Numbered from the stretch's first letter, positions 8,988-16,830 are shown. The stretch: DNA of 19,164 bases from IH12 sp041987265 (GCA_041987265.1 JBHIWT010000054.1:1-19164); one strand, 5' to 3'. The notes: generated by a model from the letters alone, not told the origin. Translations and numbers: made by a program.

Positions 8988-9386
8988 ATGAAAGGTCCTT
9001 CTCAAAGACAATTGCGTGCAGGCGAACTGGTTCGCCATGCCCTGACCGATATTCTGGCGCGCGAGGAATTCGCCGATCCGGATCTTCGCGACCGCTCGAT
9101 CACGATATCCGAGGTGCGTGTGTCGCCCGATCTGAAACACGCGACGGCGTTCTGTGCGCCGCTTGGCGGTGAGGGAATGGACAAGGTCGTCGCCGGACTG
9201 AACCGGGCCTCGAAATTCATCCGCGGACGGCTGGCGCGCGAGGTGGAGCTGCGGAGCATCCCGACCCTGCGGTTTCTGGGTGACGACAGTTTTGCCGAGG
9301 GTGAACGGATGGACCGACTGCTGGCGTCGCTGAGGCCTGCTGCGGCGGATGCCGACGAGGCTGGAGAAGACGACCAGGAGTCGTGA
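8988..9386 (+). CDS. rbfA: 30S ribosome-binding factor A
   Basis: A 132-residue KH-fold protein that binds the 30S subunit and helps late 16S rRNA maturation and cold adaptation. Recognisable family features are the N-terminal RQLRAGELVRHALTDIL, the central ITISEVRVSPDLKHATAF strand region and LRSIPTLRFLGDDSFAEG near residue 90, followed by a helix and an acidic tail (ADADEAGEDDQES). Length is normal. The next gene starts one base after the stop, so the two are probably translated together. It is not next to infB, its usual partner, which ends 8.4 kb upstream behind a terminator. truB, commonly the next gene, is also absent here. Confidence 0.96.
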   Translation: MKGPSQRQLRAGELVRHALTDILAREEFADPDLRDRSITISEVRVSPDLKHATAFCAPLGGEGMDKVVAGLNRASKFIRGRLAREVELRSIPTLRFLGDDSFAEGERMDRLLASLRPAAADADEAGEDDQES

Positions 9387-9387
9387 C

Positions 9388-10071
9388 GTGAAGCCGTTCA
9401 TGATCGCCATCACGGGCGGCTCGGGCTCGGGCAAGTCGACGCTGGCCTATGCGCTTTGCGACCGGCTGGCTGCGCGCGGGTGCGCCGTGATTACCGAGGA
9501 CAATTACTACCTTCCGCGTGCTGATCACTCGCCGCCAGTGACGGGGTGGTCGAATGAGGATGTCGAGCGGACCATCAATTTCGACGATCCGGCGACCAAG
9601 GACATGGCGATGTTCCGCGAGCATCTGGTCCAGTTGCGTAGCGGCGAAGCGATCCGGCAACCGGTTTATGACTTCGGCGCGCATGAGCGTGTGGCTGGCG
9701 CACACGAGGAAGTTTCGCCGGCGCCCTTCCTGATCGTCGAGGGCGTGCATGTGCTTGCCGACCCCGGGTTCGCAGAATTGTTCGATCTCAGGGTCTTTGT
9801 CGACGCGGCGTCCGACATCCGTCTGATACGTCGGTTGCGCCGCGACCGCGATGAACGCGGGCGCGACATCGAACGAACAATCCAGCAATACCTCGATTTC
9901 GTGCGTGCGGCGCATCTGAGGTTCACGGAACCGGCGCGGTTCGTGTGCGACCTGATCGTTGCCGATGAGGGCGAATCCGCCTGCAGACTCGACGGTCCGG
10001 ACGAAGAGTCGATTGCGCGCCTGTGCGCGCCGGTCTGGGCGCGGCTCGAGCGGATGGGCGTACTGGCTTGA
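9388..10071 (+). CDS. Uridine kinase family P-loop kinase
   Basis: A 227-residue cytoplasmic nucleoside kinase, expected to phosphorylate uridine/cytidine with ATP or GTP in pyrimidine salvage. GTG at 9388 is chosen as start because AGGAG (9376-9380) lies 7 bases upstream inside the end of rbfA and the P-loop then falls at residues 10-18 (GGSGSGKST). TEDNYYLPRA, INFDDPATKD and IRQPVYDFGAHER match the uridine kinase/phosphoribulokinase-like fold, including the nucleoside-binding region. LIVEGVHVL is the strand preceding the lid, and RRLRRDRDERGRD is the Arg-rich lid. Only one base separates it from rbfA. It occupies the place where truB is usually found. Exact substrate is not certain; other members of this family act on different small molecules. 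Confidence 0.85.
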   Translation: MKPFMIAITGGSGSGKSTLAYALCDRLAARGCAVITEDNYYLPRADHSPPVTGWSNEDVERTINFDDPATKDMAMFREHLVQLRSGEAIRQPVYDFGAHERVAGAHEEVSPAPFLIVEGVHVLADPGFAELFDLRVFVDAASDIRLIRRLRRDRDERGRDIERTIQQYLDFVRAAHLRFTEPARFVCDLIVADEGESACRLDGPDEESIARLCAPVWARLERMGVLA

Positions 10072-10267
10072 CGCAGCGTTTTTAGCTGCAAGCTCTGGCT
10101 GGTTATCGACTCTCGCGATGTACACGCGAACGTGAAGTAGGTAATTTACTGGTCAAGCAGCCGGACGTTGACGCAAAGATCCGGCAGTCCTCCCCCGACA
10201 ATTGCGAATAGAGCGCTGGCGGCTGGCAGATTGGCTGTGCCGAACCTGCGCCGGGGAGGAGCGAAAT

Positions 10268-10498
10268 ATGCATACGTCGCTGAATGCTCGCGACCACGAC
10301 CACTACGAAACCGAGCAACACTCGAACCTGCGCGGACTTATCACCCTTCTGGTCTGCGCCATGTTGCTGGTTGGACTGGCTTACGCCGCAATGATCATGT
10401 TGACCGCGCCCGATAGCTGGATGGCGGAAGCGACTTTGACGTCGTTCCGCGGCGAGGCGCCTGCGACCATCGTGGCGACGGCGGAGCCGATGCGATAG
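10268..10498 (+). CDS. Small single-TM protein with a His-rich N-terminus, unknown function
   Basis: A 76-residue protein. ATG at 10268 is preferred over the upstream in-frame ATG at 10202 because GGGGAGGAG (10253-10261) lies just before it. The N-terminal 20 residues are polar and contain His2, His10, His12 and His18. Residues 24-45 are one clear membrane span (LITLLVCAMLLVGLAYAAMI) and the rest is a short, probably periplasmic tail. It is alone on its strand after the kinase gene and converges on fabI with a 12-base gap. The ribosome binding site context (CCGGGGAGG) is very like that of the 43-residue membrane peptide at 661. I do not recognise the family. Confidence 0.65.
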   Translation: MHTSLNARDHDHYETEQHSNLRGLITLLVCAMLLVGLAYAAMIMLTAPDSWMAEATLTSFRGEAPATIVATAEPMR

Positions 10499-10510
10499 GC
10501 TGTAAGGACC

Positions 10511-11323
10511 TTAGTCTTCAGACGGATCAGGCACGCCAACGACGTGGAAGCCGGCGTCGACGTGGATCACCTCGCCCGCGATCGAGCGCCCGAGCGGTGA
10601 CAGCAGGTAGAGCGCGCAGCCAGCGACGCCTTCCATCGACGTGTCTTCCTTCAGCAGCGACCATTCCTTGCCGGCGTTCATCAATTGCTTGCCGCCGCGG
10701 ATGCCGGCCATCGCCAGCGTGCGCATCGGGCCTGCCGAGATGGCGTTTACCCGGATGCCGCTGGGCCCAAGGTCGCGCGCTGCATACCTGGTTGCAGCTT
10801 CGAGCCCGGCCTTGGCCACGCCCATGACATTGTAGGAGGGCACGACGCGCTCGGCGCCGAGATATGTCATGGTCACGATCGAGCCGCCATTGGGCATCAG
10901 CTCAGAGGCGCGGCGGGCCGCATCCACGAATGAGAAGACCGAGATTTCCATCGCGCGGCGGAAGCCTTCGCGAGACGTATTGCCGACGAAGGAACCCTGT
11001 AGTTCGTCTTTGCCGGCGAACGCGATGGCGTGGACGAGGAAGTCGATAGTTCCCCACTTTTCCTTCAGCGAAGCGAATGCGGCGTCCATTTCTGCGTCGT
11101 TGGTGACATCGGCGGGGATCATCGTGTCCATGCCGATGGATTCGACCAGCGGGCGGACGCGCTTTTCGAGGACTTCGCCCTGATAGGTAAACGCCAGCTC
11201 GGCTCCCTGGGCGGCGAGCTGTTGGGAAATGCCCCAAGCGATTGACTTGTCGTTAGCGACGCCCATGACGAGGCCACGCTTGCCGGCCATCAATTCGCCG
11301 GTCGGGAAGGTCCAGTCTGCCAT
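10511..11323 (-). CDS. fabI: Enoyl-[acyl-carrier-protein] reductase (NADH), FabI type
   Basis: A 270-residue short-chain dehydrogenase-like enzyme that reduces trans-2-enoyl-ACP in the last step of each type II fatty-acid elongation cycle; this class is the triclosan target. The N-terminal nucleotide-binding segment KRGLVMGVANDKSIAWG is typical. Catalytic Tyr154, Tyr164 and Lys171 occur in TYLGAERVVPSYNVMGVAK, with the same spacing as E. coli Tyr146/Tyr156/Lys163. AGPMRTLAMAGI is the substrate-loop region. The start at 11323 is supported by GAGGA about 7 bases upstream. In many alphaproteobacteria fabA, fabB and fabI are adjacent; here a plus-strand glycosyltransferase gene separates fabI from fabB, so it must use its own promoter in 11324-11513. 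Confidence 0.96.
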   Translation of the reverse strand: MADWTFPTGELMAGKRGLVMGVANDKSIAWGISQQLAAQGAELAFTYQGEVLEKRVRPLVESIGMDTMIPADVTNDAEMDAAFASLKEKWGTIDFLVHAIAFAGKDELQGSFVGNTSREGFRRAMEISVFSFVDAARRASELMPNGGSIVTMTYLGAERVVPSYNVMGVAKAGLEAATRYAARDLGPSGIRVNAISAGPMRTLAMAGIRGGKQLMNAGKEWSLLKEDTSMEGVAGCALYLLSPLGRSIAGEVIHVDAGFHVVGVPDPSED

Positions 11324-11360
11324 GGCGTTTCCTCGCTGGTTGGGTTTGTGGTTCGGGTAA

Positions 11361-11377
11361 GCAGGTCTTCAACCTGC
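11361..11377. promoter_or_regulatory. Inverted repeat GCAGGT-N5-ACCTGC in the fabI/glycosyltransferase divergent region
   Basis: A perfect 6+6 inverted repeat with a 5-base centre, 38 bases upstream of the fabI start on its coding strand. It could be an operator for a dimeric regulator of fabI. The same region has two near-identical 12-base direct repeats (11411-11422 and 11440-11451, sharing TTGCGTA) nearer the plus-strand gene. No regulator is identifiable. Confidence 0.35.
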
Positions 11378-11513
11378 GTCAAGCTGGTGGCGTTGCTGCA
11401 GATTTACCATGATTTGCGTAGCGGAAGCTGGTGGTATGGGACTTGCGTACCAGGCGATCTGGTATTCACCGCACGGGCGAGACGGACGCGCCTGACGACA
11501 GGGGGCGGCTCAG

Positions 11514-13193
11514 GTGCAATCGAGGGTTTTCGGCGCGATGCGTTTGTTTGATGGATGGTTTCGGAGCGACCGGAAAAACGCTGGCGCGCACGTAGCTTCG
11601 CCTCAGCCCCTGACAGCCAGCCCGGGCCTCAGCGCTGAGTTGCTGATCGCTGCCGGCCTTTGCGTTGTGCTCGGTCTGGTCTTCATCGGATCGACGACCA
11701 CGACGGTCGATGGGAAGACCTATTTCACGCTGCACGACGACGTCATGATCTCGATGACCTATGCGCGCAATTTCGCAGAAGGTCATGGGTTCGTGTGGTC
11801 GCCGGGGGAGGCGCCGCTGGAGGGTTTCACCAACCCGTTGTGGACGGTCTACCTGTCGTTTCTCCACCTGATCTCGCCGGTTGATCGCTGGGTGCCGGCT
11901 CTGGTCGCGCTGTCCGGCGTGGCCGGGCTGGTGGCCGGACTGGTCGGCGTTGATGCCCTGGCGCGGCGCCTGAAGGCCAGCGACGCCGGCAGACTGTTTG
12001 CGCTGGTGTCCGCGGGGTCGCTTTATGCGCCCGCGTTCTGGTCGGTTCATGGGTTTGAGGTCTCTTTCCTGATCGCGATCAACACCTGGATGCTGGTGAT
12101 TGCGCTGGACCAGACCGACCGTCGGATCCGCACGGCTGTGCTGCTCGGTGCGCTCGGTTCGCTGGCTTTGCTGACACGGCTCGATTCCGTCGTGCTGACC
12201 GGCGGCATCATCGCTCTGCGAATGCTCCGGTTTGACCGGAAGGTGATCATGGAATTCGCGATCGCCGGCGTCATCATTCTGGTTGTCGGCGTCGTCTTGT
12301 TTGTGGCGCGCTATGCCTATTTCGGCGACTGGTTGCCGAACACCGCGTACCTGAAACTGTCGAACCTGCCGATGTGGGTGCGACTCCGCGCGGGGCTCGC
12401 CGCAGACTATCATGCGGCCATCCGCTGGGCGCCTTTGGGCTTGCTGGCGCTCGCGCCGATCTGGTTCCTGATCCGGGGCGCATTGCGCCCGCTGATGGAT
12501 TATCTCGGCGTACTCGCTGTCGTTGCGCTGCAGTTTGTCTACTGCATCTATGTCGGTGGAGACGCTTGGGAATGGTCCGGTTTCCCGAACCGTTACCTGT
12601 CGCTTGTCGCGTTTCCGCTTTGCGCCTGCGCCGGGATCGGCGCGGGAATGTTGATCAGCCAGTTCACGGTCAGCCGGGCCATGCCGCGTACGGTCGCCGC
12701 GGTCGCGGCTGCCGCCGCATTCGCATGGACGAGCCTTGGCGATTGGAGCGACACGGCGCGGGGAGACGGCTTTCAGTGGGCGGAGGAGAAGCGAACGGTC
12801 GAGGCCGGCCTGGCGTTGCGCGCAGGTACGACGGAAGACTTCAGCTATGCCGTCACATGGGCGGGGATGCTGCCTTATCAGGCCAAGGGCCGTCATCCCG
12901 TGGATCTGCTGGGCAAGATGGACGCCGTGATTGCGCGGATGGATCCGCCGGATACCGGCGGAGACTTCAAGCCAGGTCACAACAAGTTCGATCTTGATCA
13001 TTCGATCGGCGTGCGCCGCCCAGACGCGATGATTCACATCATGGACGTGCCTGACCTTGAGACCAAGATGACAGGCTGGGGCTATATCAAGACGCCCGGC
13101 GGCTGGTGGATCCTTGAGGATTCGCTCTCAAAGGTGACAGATCCGGCCCTGTTGGAGATGAGCCTGGATCCGTCCTCTCCCAGCGTCGGCTAG
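11514..13193 (+). CDS. GT-C-like polytopic membrane glycosyltransferase
   Basis: A 559-residue membrane protein. GTG at 11514 has a G-rich ribosome binding site 8 bases upstream; ATG at 11538 is an alternative start that would shorten the product by 8 residues. Residues from about 42 to 405 contain roughly ten hydrophobic segments, and the last 150 residues are soluble and probably periplasmic. The first loop has the double acidic motif HDDVMISMTYARNFAEGHG (Asp75, Asp76) followed by EGFTNPLWT. This pattern is shared by GT-C enzymes that use polyprenyl-phosphate sugars, including mycobacterial AftB-like arabinofuranosyltransferases. It would therefore add a sugar to an envelope glycan on the periplasmic side; donor and acceptor are unknown. 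It lies between fabI and fabB on the opposite strand and shares a CTAG with the fabB stop. Confidence 0.75.
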   Translation: MQSRVFGAMRLFDGWFRSDRKNAGAHVASPQPLTASPGLSAELLIAAGLCVVLGLVFIGSTTTTVDGKTYFTLHDDVMISMTYARNFAEGHGFVWSPGEAPLEGFTNPLWTVYLSFLHLISPVDRWVPALVALSGVAGLVAGLVGVDALARRLKASDAGRLFALVSAGSLYAPAFWSVHGFEVSFLIAINTWMLVIALDQTDRRIRTAVLLGALGSLALLTRLDSVVLTGGIIALRMLRFDRKVIMEFAIAGVIILVVGVVLFVARYAYFGDWLPNTAYLKLSNLPMWVRLRAGLAADYHAAIRWAPLGLLALAPIWFLIRGALRPLMDYLGVLAVVALQFVYCIYVGGDAWEWSGFPNRYLSLVAFPLCACAGIGAGMLISQFTVSRAMPRTVAAVAAAAAFAWTSLGDWSDTARGDGFQWAEEKRTVEAGLALRAGTTEDFSYAVTWAGMLPYQAKGRHPVDLLGKMDAVIARMDPPDTGGDFKPGHNKFDLDHSIGVRRPDAMIHIMDVPDLETKMTGWGYIKTPGGWWILEDSLSKVTDPALLEMSLDPSSPSVG

Positions 13194-14422
13194 AGGCGGG
13201 CGACCGCAACTGATCCGTTGGTGCCGCCAAAGCCGAACGAGTTCGACATCACCATGTTGAGCACGGCGTCGCGCGCTTCGCGGATGATGTTGACGCCATA
13301 GGCGAGGGGATCGAGATCCTCGATATTAATCGAGGGCGCCACGAACTTCTCTTTCATCATCAACAGCGAGTAGATCAGTTCCTGAACGCCAGCTGCGCCC
13401 ATGGCGTGGCCGGTCATCGACTTGGTGGCCGAGATCATCGGCTGGTCCGCCGCTTCCTGACCAAAGACCTGGCGGACTGCGTCGAGCTCGACCATGTCGC
13501 CGGCCGGTGTGGAAGTCGCGTGGGGGTTAAGATAATCCGGCGCGTGGCCTGCCGTGGCCAGCGCCAGCTGCATGGCGCGTTTTCCGCCTTCACCGCTGGG
13601 AGCGACCATGTCATGCCCGTCTGACGTGGCGCCGTAACCTACGACCTCGCCATAGATCTGCGCGCCGCGCTTTTTGGCGTGCTCGTATTCTTCCAGCACG
13701 ACGATGCCGCCGCCGCCGGAAATGACAAATCCGTCGCGGTTGGCGTCGAACGCGCGGGAGGCTTTTTCCGGCGTGTCGTTATACTTTGAGGACATCGCAC
13801 CCATGGCGTCGAACAGGACGGAGAAGGTCCAGTCAACCTCATCGCCGCCGCCTGCGAACATCACGTCCTGCTTGCCCCACTGGATCTGTTCTGTCGCCGC
13901 GCCGATGCAGTGCAGCGAGGTCGTGCAGGCGGACGAGATCGAGTAGTTGACGCCCAGAATCTTGTACATCGTGGAGAGCGCGGCGGAGGCGGTGGAGCTC
14001 ATCGCCTTCGTGACGCCGAACGGACCGACGCGCTTGGGTCCTTTCTCGCGGGCGACGTCTGCGGCGGCGACAATCGCGCGGGTGGAGGGCCCGCCCGTGC
14101 CGACGATCAGGCCGGTGCGCGGATTGGTGACCTGGCTCTCCGTGAGACCTGCATCAGCCAGCGCCTGTTTCATCGCAATGTAGCAATAGGCGGCGCCGTC
14201 ACCCATGAAGCGCATTGCACGCTTCTCGATATGGTCCGCGGGATTTGCGGTCGGTTGACCGACGACCTGCGAGCGGAATCCGCGGTCGGCGTAGTCCTGC
14301 GAGAAGCTGATGCCGGATTTGCCGGCCTTCAGGTTGTCGGTGACTTCCTTGATGGTGTCGCCGATGGAGGAGACGATCCCCATGCCGGTGATCACCACCC
14401 GTCTGACGTCCTGATTGCTCAT
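13190..14422 (-). CDS. fabB: Beta-ketoacyl-[acyl-carrier-protein] synthase I
   Basis: A 410-residue condensing enzyme that elongates acyl-ACP with malonyl-ACP. FabB is specifically needed to extend the cis-3-decenoyl-ACP made by FabA into unsaturated fatty acids. Catalytic Cys166 lies in SISSACTTS, His301 in NPHATSTPAGD, Lys334 in ATKSMTGH and His339 just after, matching the E. coli Cys163/His298/Lys328/His333 set. The N-terminus RRVVITGMGIVSSIG and C-terminus MSNSFGFGGTNGS are typical. It begins 61 bases after fabA on the same strand, so they form an operon. AGGAG lies 11 bases before the ATG, directly after a hairpin. The stop overlaps the convergent glycosyltransferase stop. FabB is chosen over FabF from the pairing with fabA and the HATSTPAGD wording. 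Confidence 0.95.
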   Translation of the reverse strand: MSNQDVRRVVITGMGIVSSIGDTIKEVTDNLKAGKSGISFSQDYADRGFRSQVVGQPTANPADHIEKRAMRFMGDGAAYCYIAMKQALADAGLTESQVTNPRTGLIVGTGGPSTRAIVAAADVAREKGPKRVGPFGVTKAMSSTASAALSTMYKILGVNYSISSACTTSLHCIGAATEQIQWGKQDVMFAGGGDEVDWTFSVLFDAMGAMSSKYNDTPEKASRAFDANRDGFVISGGGGIVVLEEYEHAKKRGAQIYGEVVGYGATSDGHDMVAPSGEGGKRAMQLALATAGHAPDYLNPHATSTPAGDMVELDAVRQVFGQEAADQPMISATKSMTGHAMGAAGVQELIYSLLMMKEKFVAPSINIEDLDPLAYGVNIIREARDAVLNMVMSNSFGFGGTNGSVAVARL

Positions 14423-14438
14423 GTCCGGTTATGCTCCT

Positions 14439-14459
14439 GCCCGCCGTGCATCAGCGGGC
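14439..14459 (-). other. Intercistronic hairpin between fabA and fabB
   Basis: GCCCGC and GCGGGC pair across a 9-base loop. On the transcribed (minus) strand the hairpin ends exactly where the AGGAG ribosome binding site of fabB starts (14438-14434). It could protect the fabA 3' end, attenuate transcription, or affect access to the fabB start. There is no U-tract, so it is not a standard terminator. Confidence 0.35.
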
Positions 14460-14483
14460 GTATGTTTCCTCGGGAGGGGCCAG

Positions 14484-14999
14484 TTACGCGGCTGCACGCA
14501 CAAGACCGACTTTCAGACCCTTGGCCTGATAGATCTTCTTGTCGTCAACATACACCACCCCGTCCGCAACGCCCATTACAAGCGAGGTTCGAATCGCCCG
14601 CTTTATATCGATTTCGTAACGTACCAGTTTTGTATCAGGCGTCACCTCCCCAGCAAAGCGGACTTCCTGTACGCCGAGCGCGCGGCCCTTGCCGGGCGAG
14701 CCTGACCAGCCCAGCCAGAAGCCGACGAGCTGCCACATGGCGTCGAGACCAAGGCACCCGGGCATGACGGGGTCGCCGGGGAAGTGGCATTTGAAGAACC
14801 AGTGGTCGGGATTGACGTCGAGTTCGGCGTCGATCCGGCCCTTGCCATAGGCGCCGCCATCGATCGTCATGTTGGTGATCCGGTCCAGCATCAGCATGGG
14901 CGGGGCAGGAAGCTGGGCATTGCCCGGTCCGAAGAGTTCGCCCTGCCCGGATTTGATCAGATCATCGTAGTCGTAGCTGGGCTTGGGATCGTGGGTCAT
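14484..14999 (-). CDS. fabA: Bifunctional 3-hydroxydecanoyl-ACP dehydratase / trans-2-decenoyl-ACP isomerase
   Basis: A 171-residue hot-dog-fold enzyme that dehydrates 3-hydroxydecanoyl-ACP and isomerises the product to cis-3-decenoyl-ACP, the branch point to unsaturated fatty acids. The active-site His72 sits in WFFKCHFPGDPVMPG and the second catalytic residue Asp86 in GCLGLDAMWQL, matching E. coli His70 and Asp84. LPAPPMLMLDRI near residue 35 and the C-terminal KKIYQAKGLKVGL are also typical; these features separate it from FabZ. Length equals the family norm. The start at 14999 has GGAG about 8 bases upstream. It is the first gene of a fabA-fabB operon, and its promoter should lie in 15000-15090, where I see no convincing -10/-35 pair. 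Confidence 0.97.
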   Translation of the reverse strand: MTHDPKPSYDYDDLIKSGQGELFGPGNAQLPAPPMLMLDRITNMTIDGGAYGKGRIDAELDVNPDHWFFKCHFPGDPVMPGCLGLDAMWQLVGFWLGWSGSPGKGRALGVQEVRFAGEVTPDTKLVRYEIDIKRAIRTSLVMGVADGVVYVDDKKIYQAKGLKVGLVRAAA

Positions 15000-15090
15000 G
15001 GCGGGCTCCGGCCGGCGTAGTGGGGAAGGCCCGTTAACACGGCGCTATGCGGGTGCTCAAGCCACGGAGCTGGCGCCGGGGCGTTCGGAG

Positions 15091-15663
15091 CTAGGGAGCG
15101 CCGGGATAGAGCGTCTCCACGCCCCATAATTGACGGCGCGGCGCCCAGCCTTTCTTGTCGTCGACGCTGACCCGGCACCAGGCGCCTTCGCAACGGTCCA
15201 GCGCGACGACCAGCCCCGACGAATAGCGGGCAACGGTTTCCGCCGTTTCGTCCGGCGCCCGGACGATCGCGCCTTCATACATGGTGATTGCGGTCTGTTC
15301 GCCGGACAGGAGCGAACGGTGGATCCAGACTTCATCGCCTTGCGGATCGCGAATTTTCCGCCAGTCTTCGGTCTCCCGGATGATCACAACCGGCAGGCCG
15401 CGCATCTGGTATTGCCAGCGAACCGGATAGTCGCGGCTGGGGCCAGCGCGGCCATTGGCGGGCGTATTCCTTATGCTCGAATAGCGCGGCACTGGCAGGC
15501 CGGAGAAATTGCTGATCCGGACGTCGCGCCCATCGCTTGCGAACGCCAGAAACCGGTCTTGGGTCGCTTCCTGCGCCATCGCGCAGGGCGAAAGCGCCAG
15601 CGCGGCGCCGAATAATTGCGCAGACAGACGGATGATCGCGGATCGTGCTGTGAAAGGTTTCAC
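15091..15663 (-). CDS. Exported SH3-like domain protein
   Basis: A 190-residue exported protein of unknown role. An in-frame TTG at 15678 would add five residues, but GTG at 15663 gives a cleaner signal peptide (MKPFTARSAI, then a hydrophobic stretch ending AMA at residue 30); neither start has a clear Shine-Dalgarno. The mature part carries two bacterial SH3-like units: one around VPRYSSIRNTPANGRAGPS to DEVWIHRSLLSG, the other around EGAIVRAPDETAETVARY to GWAPRRQLWGVE. The RAGPS and WCRVSVDDKKGWA signatures are typical. Such domains in exported proteins usually bind peptidoglycan or other envelope partners. It is divergent from the 2-hydroxyacid dehydrogenase gene and lies 91 bases upstream of fabA on the same strand, so read-through into fabA is possible. 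Confidence 0.82.
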   Translation of the reverse strand: MKPFTARSAIIRLSAQLFGAALALSPCAMAQEATQDRFLAFASDGRDVRISNFSGLPVPRYSSIRNTPANGRAGPSRDYPVRWQYQMRGLPVVIIRETEDWRKIRDPQGDEVWIHRSLLSGEQTAITMYEGAIVRAPDETAETVARYSSGLVVALDRCEGAWCRVSVDDKKGWAPRRQLWGVETLYPGAP

Positions 15664-15810
15664 GGGCGGGCCGGCCAATGTTTTCGGACTTTACGGGACC
15701 ATCAAAGCCCGGAAGCGTAAAAACCGCTTTAATCATGGGTTTTGCGGCGGCAAAGGGATGGTTGGAGTTGCCGGAGGCGTCTGCTAAACGGCGCGAGCAC
15801 TGAGAACAAA

Positions 15811-15827
15811 GGCGTCTTTTCAACGCC
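15811..15827 (+). other. Short leader hairpin before the 2-hydroxyacid dehydrogenase gene
   Basis: GGCGT and ACGCC pair across a 7-base loop rich in T, ending 5 bases before the GAGGA ribosome binding site at 15833-15837. A second small stem (AAGCG-N7-CGCTT) lies about 95 bases further upstream, near 15713-15730. Both are short and may have no function. Confidence 0.2.
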
Positions 15828-15843
15828 GACTTGAGGAACGTTC

Positions 15844-16830
15844 ATGGCCGGGTCGAAACTGAAGGTCATCGTCACGCGCAAGTTGCCGGAGCCGGTCGAA
15901 ACGCGCATGAGCGAGCTGTTTGACGTCGAGTTGAACACGACCGACACGCCGATGACGCTGGAACAATTGTCGGACGCCGCCGGTCGGTGTGACGCGCTGG
16001 TTCCGACGCTCACGGACAAGATCGACGGCCGCGTTCTGGCGCATGCCGGCGACCGGCTTCGTCTGATCGCCCAGTTCGGGGTCGGCGTCGACAATATCGA
16101 TGTGCGTTCGGCTTCCTCGCGTGGGATCACCGTCACCAACACGCCCGGCGTGCTGACCGAAGACACGGCCGACATGACGATGGCGCTGTTGCTGGCGGTG
16201 CCGCGCCGGATTGTCGACGGGGTCGATGCGATGCGTCGCGGCGAGTTCGAAGGCTGGTCGCCGACCTGGATGTTGGGACGCCGGATCTACGGCAAGCGTC
16301 TCGGCATTGTCGGGATGGGGCGGATCGGCCGGGCGGTCGCCCGCCGAGCCAAGGCGTTTGGCCTGCAGATCCACTATCATAACCGCAAGCCGGCGCCGGC
16401 GGCGGTCGAAGAAGAATTGGGCGCCACCTACTGGGAGAGCCTCGATCAAATGCTGGCCCGGATGGATATCGTGTCGGTGAATTCGCCGCACACGCCGGCG
16501 ACCTTCCACCTGCTTTCGGCACGGCGGCTGAAGCTGATGAAACCGAGCGCCTATATCGTCAACACGTCGCGTGGCGAGGTCATAGACGAAGCGGCGCTGA
16601 TCCGGGCGCTGGAAGGCGGTGAACTGGCTGGGGCCGGCCTGGACGTCTACGAGAACGAGCCCGCCGTGAACCCGCGCCTGCTGAAGCTTCCGAACGTTGT
16701 CTTGCTGCCGCACATGAGTTCGGCGACGATGGAAGGCCGTATCGACATGGGCGAGAAGGTCATCATCAACATCAAGACGTTCGCTGACGGCCACCGCCCG
16801 CCGGACCGGGTTCTGCCGTCGATGCTGTGA
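15844..16830 (+). CDS. D-2-hydroxyacid dehydrogenase, glyoxylate/hydroxypyruvate reductase type
   Basis: A 328-residue NAD(P)-dependent oxidoreductase. It most likely interconverts hydroxypyruvate and D-glycerate or glyoxylate and glycolate in the cytoplasm. The Rossmann motif GMGRIG is at residues 157-162. The catalytic set is Arg243 (NTSRGE), Glu272 (DVYENEP) and His290 (LLPHMSSAT), in the order and spacing of the family. The N-terminal KVIVTRKLPEPVETRM is the pattern usually annotated as D-glycerate dehydrogenase rather than as phosphoglycerate dehydrogenase; there is no C-terminal ACT domain. The start is supported by GAGGA 6 bases upstream. Its TGA stop overlaps the GTG start of the next gene by 4 bases, which suggests translational coupling with the membrane protease. 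Exact substrate is inferred. Confidence 0.92.
   Translation: MAGSKLKVIVTRKLPEPVETRMSELFDVELNTTDTPMTLEQLSDAAGRCDALVPTLTDKIDGRVLAHAGDRLRLIAQFGVGVDNIDVRSASSRGITVTNTPGVLTEDTADMTMALLLAVPRRIVDGVDAMRRGEFEGWSPTWMLGRRIYGKRLGIVGMGRIGRAVARRAKAFGLQIHYHNRKPAPAAVEEELGATYWESLDQMLARMDIVSVNSPHTPATFHLLSARRLKLMKPSAYIVNTSRGEVIDEAALIRALEGGELAGAGLDVYENEPAVNPRLLKLPNVVLLPHMSSATMEGRIDMGEKVIINIKTFADGHRPPDRVLPSML

Noticed and set aside
7626..9434. A 602-codon minus-strand open frame covering the 3' end of the subtilase, the esterase and rbfA
   Set aside because: It runs opposite three recognisable proteins and has the Arg-rich composition of an antisense shadow in a GC-rich genome.
10072..10267. Possible tRNA or small RNA gene after the kinase
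   Set aside because: No T-arm consensus or cloverleaf could be assembled; only a 5-bp stem (10073-10077 with 10085-10089) without a useful U-tract.
11466..13037. A 523-codon minus-strand open frame opposite the glycosyltransferase
   Set aside because: The plus strand encodes membrane spans and a GT-C motif; the minus product is Arg/His/Gln-rich without any domain signature.
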